DNA from: Desulfarculus sp.
Lineage (GTDB): Bacteria; Desulfobacterota; Desulfarculia; Desulfarculales; Desulfarculaceae
Direction of reading: 5' to 3'
Assembly (NCBI GenBank): GCA_020216805.1
Contig: JAIWNN010000091.1
Location: 1-10,000, forward strand
Length of the DNA: 10,000 bases
Shown here: positions 5,221 to 10,000 of the stretch, piece after piece
Position numbering within the stretch: position 1 is the first letter of the stretch
Layout of the letters: each line of letters starts with the position of its first letter
Program-made: the position numbers and the translations under genes
Notes under the pieces: model-generated
Told to the model about the DNA's origin: nothing
The model's database searches: none
What the model saw: the letters and a program-made list of their open reading frames with translations, nothing else

Positions 5221-6161
5221 CTCCGCCCCGGCGTGGTGGCCAGCACCCGCAGCGCCCCCGGCTCCACCTGCAGGCTCAGGGGCGCCACCGCCACCGGCTC
5301 CCCGTCGGCCCACAGTTCCAGACCAGCCTCGGATTCCACCCGCAGCCAGGGCGAGGCCATGAAGCTGACCTCCGGCAGCCGGCCATGGCGGCCCAGGAGC
5401 AGCTGGGGCAGCACGGTCAGCACCCGCCAGAAACCGGCCGGACGCACCAGACACAATTCCAGCAGGCCATCGTCGGGTCGGGCCCGGGGGGCGATGGGGA
5501 TCTGGTTGCCATAGGTCCTGGTGTTGGCAGCGGCCACCAGCAGGATCGGCCCCCGATATTGCCCACCCTCCCAGGTCAGCTCCACCATCGGCGGCCGGTA
5601 GCCGACCAAGACCCGCAACACGCCATAGAGGTAGGCTGGCTGGCCCTTGAGGGGGCCGCGCATGGTGTCCACGAAGCGGCTGACCTGGGCGTCGAAGCCG
5701 ATGGCCCCCACGGTGCAGTAATAGCGGTCGAAACCCTGGCCCCGGGCTTGAACCAGGTCCAGGACGCGGGTGGGGCCATCGACCAGCAGGCCGGCCAGGG
5801 TTTCGGGTCTGGGCAGGGGTCCCAGCGAGCGGGCGAAGTCGTTGCAACGGCCGGCCGGGCCCACGGCCAGCCGGGCGGCCTGGCCGGCCAGGGCCTGGAT
5901 CACCTCGTGCACGCTGCCGTCGCCGCCCACGAGGACAATGGTGTCGGCCCCATGGCCGCAGGCCCGCTGGGCCAGGGCCCGGGCGTCGCCCCGGCGGCGG
6001 GTCTCCAACACCTCGAAGGCCAGGCCCCGGGCGCGCATGGCCTGGATCAGGCGCTTGGCGTAACGCCTCCCCCGTCCCCGCCCGCCGACTGGGTTGACGA
6101 TTAGGCTGATGCCTTTGGCCTCCCGCCCCCCTGCTTCTTGCTCTCTCTCATCACTGGTCAC
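5217..6161 (-). CDS. Diacylglycerol kinase family lipid kinase (DAGK catalytic domain)
   Basis: 314 aa from the GTG at 6161, chosen because GGAGGG (complement of 6169-6174) lies seven bases upstream. An ATG at 6239 in the same frame sits inside a hairpin, has no ribosome site and adds only low-complexity residues. The N-terminal nucleotide-binding part shows SLIVNPVGGRGRG (19-31) and VLVGGDGSVHEV with D81. The family's GTGNDFAR segment appears as GRCNDFARSLG, keeping N and D but changing T and G. The C-terminal part contains CTVGAIGFDAQVSRF, ANTRTYGNQIPIAP, ARPDDGLLELCLVRP and WADGEPVAVAPLSLQV, all typical of YegS/DgkB/LCB5-type kinases. These phosphorylate diacylglycerol or related lipids at the inner membrane face. 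The substrate cannot be told from sequence. It follows the EndoQ-helicase gene on the same strand after about 130 bp, with no evident functional link. Confidence 0.9.
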   Translation of the reverse strand: MTSDEREQEAGGREAKGISLIVNPVGGRGRGRRYAKRLIQAMRARGLAFEVLETRRRGDARALAQRACGHGADTIVLVGGDGSVHEVIQALAGQAARLAVGPAGRCNDFARSLGPLPRPETLAGLLVDGPTRVLDLVQARGQGFDRYYCTVGAIGFDAQVSRFVDTMRGPLKGQPAYLYGVLRVLVGYRPPMVELTWEGGQYRGPILLVAAANTRTYGNQIPIAPRARPDDGLLELCLVRPAGFWRVLTVLPQLLLGRHGRLPEVSFMASPWLRVESEAGLELWADGEPVAVAPLSLQVEPGALRVLATTPGRS

Positions 6162-6168
6162 ACCACCA

Positions 6169-6174
6169 CCCTCC
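6169..6174 (-). promoter_or_regulatory. Ribosome binding site deciding the lipid-kinase start
   Basis: The complement reads GGAGGG, seven bases before GTG 6161. This is the best site near the N-terminus and marks GTG rather than the upstream in-frame ATG at 6239 as the start. Confidence 0.65.
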
Positions 6175-6222
6175 GGGCCATCCCACCCTCCCCATGTAAA
6201 GTTTTTTGGATGGGGGTGTGGG

Positions 6223-6250
6223 GGAAACCTTTTGTTCACAAAAGGTTTCC
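6223..6250. repeat. Perfect 12-bp hairpin between helicase and lipid-kinase genes
   Basis: GGAAACCTTTTG (6223-6234) and CAAAAGGTTTCC (6239-6250) pair perfectly around TTCA. On the + strand a run of seven T follows at 6258-6264, eight bases past the stem, but no + gene lies upstream within reach. On the - strand, the direction of both neighbours, the stem is preceded by an A-run and followed by a C-rich stretch and AAAAAAC, so it lacks a U-tract. It may stabilise the helicase message end, block antisense reading into the helicase, or be a dispersed element. Confidence 0.6.
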
Positions 6251-6256
6251 ACCATG

Positions 6257-6291
6257 CTTTTTTTCTCTCTCTTCTCTCTCCCCCTCCCCCT
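6257..6291. other. 35-nt homopyrimidine/homopurine tract
   Basis: The + strand is pure C/T over 35 bases, from CTTTTTTT through CT repeats to CCCCCTCCCCCT. The helicase message therefore carries a purine-only stretch immediately after its stop codon. Such tracts can form triplex DNA or purine-rich RNA protein-binding sites; whether this one does is unknown. Confidence 0.6.
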
Positions 6292-9145
6292 AGAACAACC
6301 CCATCTGGCGGGGCTTGCGGGGCCGACGCGGGGCCATGGGCTCTTGCCAGAGGCCGGGGGGCAGGCCGGCCAGCAGGGGCGAAAGTCCGGGCGTGCGGGC
6401 CTGGCCATAGAGGCTGCGCCGGGTGGCGCGGGAGAGGTAAAGCCGCTCCCGGGCACGGGTCAGGGCCACGTAGAGCAGGCGGCGCTCCTCGGCCGGGTCG
6501 GATGGCGCGCGTTCGGGGGGCAGGTAGGGCACGAGGCCATCCTCGAGGCCGGTGACGAAGACCACCGGGAATTCCAGGCCCTTGGCGGCGTGCATGCTGA
6601 GCAGGTTGACCCGCTGGGCCTTGAAGTCCAGGGGGTCGGTCTCGGCCAGGGGCTCTTGGGCGGCCACCTGGTGGGGAACCCCGGCCCGGGCCAGGGCCTC
6701 GGCCAGGGGTGCGGCCTGGGCATGGAGACGGTATAGCACCGCGATCTCCCGGGCCGCGTAGTCATGCCCCTGGTCCGCGCCGGCCTCCACCTGGCGGGAA
6801 TCCACCCCGCCCAACAGTTCCACCACCTGGCGGGCCACCCAGTCGGCCTCGGCCTCGGGGCTGGGGTGGGTGGTCAAGACCGGCAGAGGGCCGTCGCCGG
6901 CGCGGGCGACCTGTTCCGGACGGCCCGGGTCGAGCTCAACGGCGATCAGGGCCTGGGCCAGGGCCAGGATCGGGGCGCGGTTGCGGTAATTTTCGCGCAA
7001 GGACATGCCCACCGCGCCGGGGAAGTCGCGGACAAAGGCGGCGAAGAGCCGACGGTCCGCGCCCCGGAAGCCGTAGATGGCCTGGTCCGGGTCGCCGATG
7101 ACCGCCACCTGGCATTGGGGACCGGCCAGGGCGCGCAGGAATTCCACCTGGGCCGGGTTCACGTCCTGGTATTCGTCCACCAGCAGGTGCTGGAAGCGCT
7201 CGCGCCAGGTCCGGGCCAGGTCGGGGTTTTGGCGCAGACAAAGCACCGCCTGGCGCACCAAGTCATCCAAGTCCACGACCCGGCGCTGGGCCAGGGTCTC
7301 TTGGTAGGCCCGGAACCAGGGACGCAGCCAGGGTTCGGGCGGGTCCTCCACCCTCTGCTTGGCCAGGGTCAGGCGCAGACCCAGCTCGCCGGCCTTGAGT
7401 CCGGCCTTTTTGGCCAACTCCGCCACCAGGGCCAGACGCTCTTCCTCGTCGATGACCTGGGGCGGACCGCCCAGGGCCTGGGCCAGAACCTCGCGGCCCA
7501 GGGAATGAAAGGTGCCCACCCGGGCCGCCCCCCCCGCAGGACAGGCGTCAGCCAGGCGCTGGGCCAGCTCGCCGGCGGCCTTGCGGGTGAAGGTGACCAA
7601 CTGCACCCTTGCCGGGTCGGCCCCGGCGGCCAGACGCTGGGCGGCCCGGGCCACCAAAAGCCGGGTCTTGCCACTGCCCGGACCGGCGCGAACGATCAGC
7701 GGCCCCCCGGAGAACTCCGCCGCCGCCCGTTGCTCGGGGTTCAAGCCAGCGGCGGCGACCGCCGGGTCGGCCAACGGCAGGGAAGGTTCGGCCGCTGGCC
7801 GCAGCTGGAAGGCGGGGTTGGTCTTTTCTCGGACCGGTTGGGGGCGCGGCTGCTCCCCCCCCCGCCACAGGCGTCCTTGCCCGGCCAACTCCTTGCGCTC
7901 TTCCGGGGCGAAGAGTCGCACCACCCCGAATTGCCCGTCGTAGCCGCCCTCCAACCACACCTTGCCGGCGCGCATGCGGCGGACGGCCTCGGCCAGGACC
8001 GGACCTCCCACCCGATTCAAATCCTCCAGGCTGGCTTGGCGCAACACCTGAAGCTCCGGCCCCAGGCGGCGGATCAGCTCGGCCTGGGCCTGGAGCACGC
8101 CTTTGGTGCGGGGGCCCTTTTGCAGGACCTCCCCCAAAACCTCGCCCAGGGGCACCAGGTATTCGAATTTTGGTCTTCGGGCCGGCCCCCCGCCCACCGG
8201 TCTGTCGGCCAGGTCCTCCACCCGCGACAGCACCCCCACCGTGAGCCGACCGCCACAAACCGGGCAGCGCCCGCCCAGGCGGCGGGTCTCGGCCGGCTCC
8301 AGACGCACATCGCACTTGCGGTGGCCGTCCAGATGGTACTTGCCCTCGTCCGGAAAGAACTCCAGGGTGCCCACGAAGCCCTTTTCCCAAGGGTCGGCCA
8401 AGGCGGCGGCCAGGGCGGGAAAGGTGGGTGGGCAGTCGAGCAGGTTGGCCTCCCGGGCCAGGTTGGCCGGGGAGTGGGCGTCGGAGTTGCTGACCAGGGT
8501 GTAGCCGTCCAGGGCCGAGAGCCGCCAGTTCATGGCCGGGTCGCTGGAGAGCCCGGTCTCCAAGGCGTGAATCTGGCCGGTGAGATCGGCGAAGCAGTCC
8601 TCGATGCGGTCGAACCCGCTTTTCGAACCAAAGAGGCTGAACCAGGGGGTCCAGATGTGGGCCGGAATGCAAATCGCCCGCGGGCTGCAATCCAACACCA
8701 ACTCCACCAAATCGCGGGCGTCCAGGCCCAAGATGGGGCGGCCGTCGCTGGTGATGTTGCCCAGGCGGCCCAGACGCAGGTTGACCGCCTCGGCCGCGGC
8801 GAAATCGGGCAGGATCACCACCAGGTGGACCTTGCGGGTGGAGCCGTGGCGCTGGTAGACGCAACTGATCTCGCCGCTGAGCAGGAAGCGCACCGGCCGG
8901 CGGCAAGCCCCGGGCACCGCCTGGGCCGGGCCGGTGGTCAACTCCGGGCGCAGCTCATAAGCCCCGTCACTGGTTTCGACCAGCCTTTCGCGCAGTTCGG
9001 CCAGCCAGGCCGGATGGGTGCAATCGCCCGCGCCCAACAGGTCCACTCCCTTGATTTGGGCGGCCTGCCAAAGGCTCTCTGGGGTCAGGTCACGGGCGGT
9101 GGCCCGGGAGTAACGAGAATGGATGTGCAAGTCGGCGACGATCAT
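6290..9145 (-). CDS. EndoQ-type PHP endonuclease fused to UvrD/Rep-family helicase
   Basis: 951 aa. Residues 1-410 follow the EndoQ/TIGR00375 pattern: DLHIHSRYS (H7, H9), GAGDCTHP (D41, H44), GEISCVY, IPAHIWTPWFSLFGSKSGF, ETGLSSDPAMNWR, SNSDAHSP (D222, H224), and a putative zinc site with H275, C278, C294 and C297. EndoQ enzymes nick DNA 5' of deaminated bases or abasic sites. After a Pro-rich linker (about 411-465), a superfamily 1A helicase follows: LNPEQRAAAEF, Walker A AGPGSGKT (K493), TFTRKAAGEL, VGTFHSLG, VDEYQD (D657/E658), GDPDQAIYGFRGAD, LRENYRN (716-722), SMHAAKGLEFP (K855) and VALTRARERL (R897). Motifs IV and V are only about 130 residues apart, so domain 2B seems mostly missing. 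The last five residues are QMGLF, like a sliding-clamp motif. The likely role is repair of deaminated DNA by nicking coupled to unwinding. No ribosome site precedes the ATG. Confidence 0.88.
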   Translation of the reverse strand: MIVADLHIHSRYSRATARDLTPESLWQAAQIKGVDLLGAGDCTHPAWLAELRERLVETSDGAYELRPELTTGPAQAVPGACRRPVRFLLSGEISCVYQRHGSTRKVHLVVILPDFAAAEAVNLRLGRLGNITSDGRPILGLDARDLVELVLDCSPRAICIPAHIWTPWFSLFGSKSGFDRIEDCFADLTGQIHALETGLSSDPAMNWRLSALDGYTLVSNSDAHSPANLAREANLLDCPPTFPALAAALADPWEKGFVGTLEFFPDEGKYHLDGHRKCDVRLEPAETRRLGGRCPVCGGRLTVGVLSRVEDLADRPVGGGPARRPKFEYLVPLGEVLGEVLQKGPRTKGVLQAQAELIRRLGPELQVLRQASLEDLNRVGGPVLAEAVRRMRAGKVWLEGGYDGQFGVVRLFAPEERKELAGQGRLWRGGEQPRPQPVREKTNPAFQLRPAAEPSLPLADPAVAAAGLNPEQRAAAEFSGGPLIVRAGPGSGKTRLLVARAAQRLAAGADPARVQLVTFTRKAAGELAQRLADACPAGGAARVGTFHSLGREVLAQALGGPPQVIDEEERLALVAELAKKAGLKAGELGLRLTLAKQRVEDPPEPWLRPWFRAYQETLAQRRVVDLDDLVRQAVLCLRQNPDLARTWRERFQHLLVDEYQDVNPAQVEFLRALAGPQCQVAVIGDPDQAIYGFRGADRRLFAAFVRDFPGAVGMSLRENYRNRAPILALAQALIAVELDPGRPEQVARAGDGPLPVLTTHPSPEAEADWVARQVVELLGGVDSRQVEAGADQGHDYAAREIAVLYRLHAQAAPLAEALARAGVPHQVAAQEPLAETDPLDFKAQRVNLLSMHAAKGLEFPVVFVTGLEDGLVPYLPPERAPSDPAEERRLLYVALTRARERLYLSRATRRSLYGQARTPGLSPLLAGLPPGLWQEPMAPRRPRKPRQMGLF

Positions 9146-9155
9146 GACCCAGGAA

Positions 9156-9183
9156 ACTACACCGTCGCGCCCCGCCCTGGCAA
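9156..9183 (-). promoter_or_regulatory. Weak sigma-70-like promoter for the EndoQ-helicase gene
   Basis: On the - strand TTGCCA and TGTAGT are separated by 16 bases, with the -10-like box only 10 bases before the ATG. If used, the transcript would be nearly leaderless, which would fit the lack of a ribosome site. Matches are modest and the call is tentative. Confidence 0.2.
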
Positions 9184-9227
9184 GGGCCGCCTCACCCAGG
9201 CGTCGTCCGGAGTTTTCCCCGCTGGGC

Positions 9228-9256
9228 TTGAAACCACTGTCCGAAAATGATACATT
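9228..9256 (+). promoter_or_regulatory. Sigma-70-like promoter for the 62-aa protein / response regulator operon
   Basis: TTGAAA (9228-9233) and TACATT (9251-9256) are separated by exactly 17 bp, lying in the only AT-rich part of the divergent intergenic region. The start would be near 9263, giving a leader of about 56 nt. Confidence 0.5.
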
Positions 9257-9276
9257 AATTCAGTCGTCCCCTCTTT

Positions 9277-9298
9277 GGTCGGGCCCGCGCGCCCGACC
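9277..9298 (+). other. Leader hairpin next to ribosome site
   Basis: GGTCGGGC (9277-9284) pairs perfectly with GCCCGACC (9291-9298) across CCGCGC. It sits eight bases before the GGGAGG ribosome site (9307-9312), inside the predicted 5' leader, where it could affect translation or message stability. No U-run follows, so it is not a terminator. Confidence 0.45.
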
Positions 9299-9318
9299 TC
9301 CCCGCCGGGAGGCCCGCC

Positions 9319-9507
9319 ATGACCGCCGATCCTGCCTGGACCCGCTGCCTGCACCTCAGCGCCGGCACCTGCCCCCAGCTTCTCATCGCGGGCAAGGGGC
9401 TGTCCGGGGCCGAGTCGCCGCGGCCGGAGCTGACCCAAGACTTGACCCTGGAGCGCCTGGCCCTGGCCTGCCGGCAATGCCACCTGGCCCCCGAACCGGC
9501 CCAATGA
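9319..9507 (+). CDS. Small hypothetical protein (62 aa) with four cysteines
   Basis: The ATG has an excellent ribosome site, GGGAGG at 9307-9312, six bases away, below a plausible sigma-70 promoter. I do not recognise the family. Cysteines lie at 10, 18, 51 and 54, with histidines at 12 and 55: RCLHLSAGTCPQ near the N-terminus and ACRQCHLAP near the C-terminus. This spacing could form a small zinc site or disulfides. There is no signal peptide or membrane segment. The stop codon overlaps the start of the response regulator gene (ATGA), so the two are translationally coupled and may work together. Confidence 0.6.
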   Translation: MTADPAWTRCLHLSAGTCPQLLIAGKGLSGAESPRPELTQDLTLERLALACRQCHLAPEPAQ

Positions 9508-10000
9508 CCGAGCCCCTCCATACCATCGACAAACCCGGCGGCCAGATCCTGATCGTGGAGGACGAGCCGGACAGCGCCCTTTTCTTTCGCGCCCTGCTGG
9601 AATCCGAGGGTCTGACCACCGAGGTCTGCGCCGATGGCGAAACCGCGTTGGAGCGGCTGGCCAGCGCGGATTTCGACCTGGTGCTTTTGGACCTGATCCT
9701 GCCTGGGCTCAGCGGCTGGGAGGTTTTGGGCCAGATCAAGAGCGACGGCCGTTTGCGCTACGTGCCGGTGGTGGTGCTCTCGGCGCTGAACGACAAGCCC
9801 AGCGCCCTGAAGGCCCTGGACCTGGGGGCCGAGGACTTTCTGACCAAGCCGGTGGACGTGGAGAACCTCCTGAGCCGGGTGCGGGTGATGCTGCGCATCC
9901 GGGCGCTGTACGAGAACCTGATCAACGAGCGGGTGGGCCGCCAACAGGCCCAGCGCACCCTGGAGATGCGCCGCCACCTGGCCAAGGTCATGGGCGGCTC
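9504..10000 (+). CDS. Response regulator, receiver domain (3' end outside window)
   Basis: The ATG at 9504 overlaps the previous stop; no separate ribosome site is seen, so coupling is likely. The frame stays open to the right edge, giving 165 residues. Residues 13-130 are a complete receiver domain: ILIVEDEPDS (E19, D20), phosphoacceptor D63 in LVLLDLILPG, S93 (VVVLSAL) and K115 (FLTKPVD). After it comes a charged helix, RIRALYENLINERVGRQQAQ then TLEMRRHLAKVMGG, typical of a linker to an output domain, such as a kinase, cyclase or GGDEF/HD-GYP domain, which is not visible. No partner kinase is seen nearby. Confidence 0.85.
   Translation, partial: MTEPLHTIDKPGGQILIVEDEPDSALFFRALLESEGLTTEVCADGETALERLASADFDLVLLDLILPGLSGWEVLGQIKSDGRLRYVPVVVLSALNDKPSALKALDLGAEDFLTKPVDVENLLSRVRVMLRIRALYENLINERVGRQQAQRTLEMRRHLAKVMGG

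Noticed and set aside
5001-6104. 367-codon + strand frame across the lipid-kinase gene
   Set aside because: It starts just before the ribosome-site-supported 69-aa gene in another frame and is otherwise antisense to the kinase; the composition is shadow-like.
6162-6239. ATG 6239 as start of the lipid kinase
   Set aside because: The codon lies in a hairpin with no ribosome site, and the added residues are low-complexity; GTG 6161 has GGAGGG at ideal spacing.
6764-9250. 828-codon open frame on the + strand opposite the EndoQ-helicase
   Set aside because: Its product is low-complexity (Gly/Gln/Ala/His-rich) with no domain pattern, as expected opposite a GC-rich gene; the - strand frame has full motif sets.
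1-10000. CRISPR array, tRNA/rRNA, IS element or prophage
   Set aside because: No spaced direct repeats, tRNA-like cloverleaf, transposase frame or terminal inverted repeats were found on either strand by eye.

Overview
The window is GC-rich, densely coded bacterial DNA. Its gene content (a ZraP/ZraS/ZraR-type envelope stress system run from sigma-54 promoters, a YtkA/FixH-like protein, a DUF6515-SH3 protein and an EndoQ-helicase fusion) fits a deltaproteobacterium (Desulfobacterota, perhaps a Desulfarculales- or Desulfovibrio-like lineage). The taxon is an inference from gene content and base composition. No rRNA, tRNA, insertion sequence, prophage or CRISPR array was seen.

Left block, + strand, 1-4013. 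The 3' part of a YtkA/FixH-like periplasmic protein gene ends at 347 and is followed by a small hairpin. Next comes a three-gene operon: zraP (secreted chaperone-like protein), zraS (membrane histidine kinase) and zraR (NtrC-type sigma-54 activator). A near-consensus -24/-12 promoter precedes zraP, and a strong hairpin lies between zraP and zraS.

Middle block, + strand, 4014-5220. A second near-consensus -24/-12 promoter precedes a secreted DUF6515 + SH3b envelope protein and a 69-residue hypothetical protein. Upstream of both sigma-54 promoters sit two AT-rich dyad elements with GCATA/TATGC-like ends. They are 31-32 bp apart and lie at almost the same distance from the promoter. The simplest reading is that ZraR activates both its own operon and this neighbouring envelope operon.

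Right block, - strand, 5217-9145. A diacylglycerol-kinase-family lipid kinase is encoded convergently to the 69-aa gene, the two stop codons overlapping in CTAG. Upstream of it lies a 951-residue fusion of an EndoQ-type PHP endonuclease with a UvrD/Rep-type helicase. The helicase appears to lack most of domain 2B and ends in QMGLF, which resembles a beta-clamp-binding motif. A 12-bp perfect hairpin and a 35-nt homopyrimidine/homopurine tract lie between these two genes.

Right edge, + strand, 9228-10000. A sigma-70-like promoter and a leader hairpin precede a 62-aa four-cysteine protein. Its stop overlaps the start of a response regulator gene that runs off the window.
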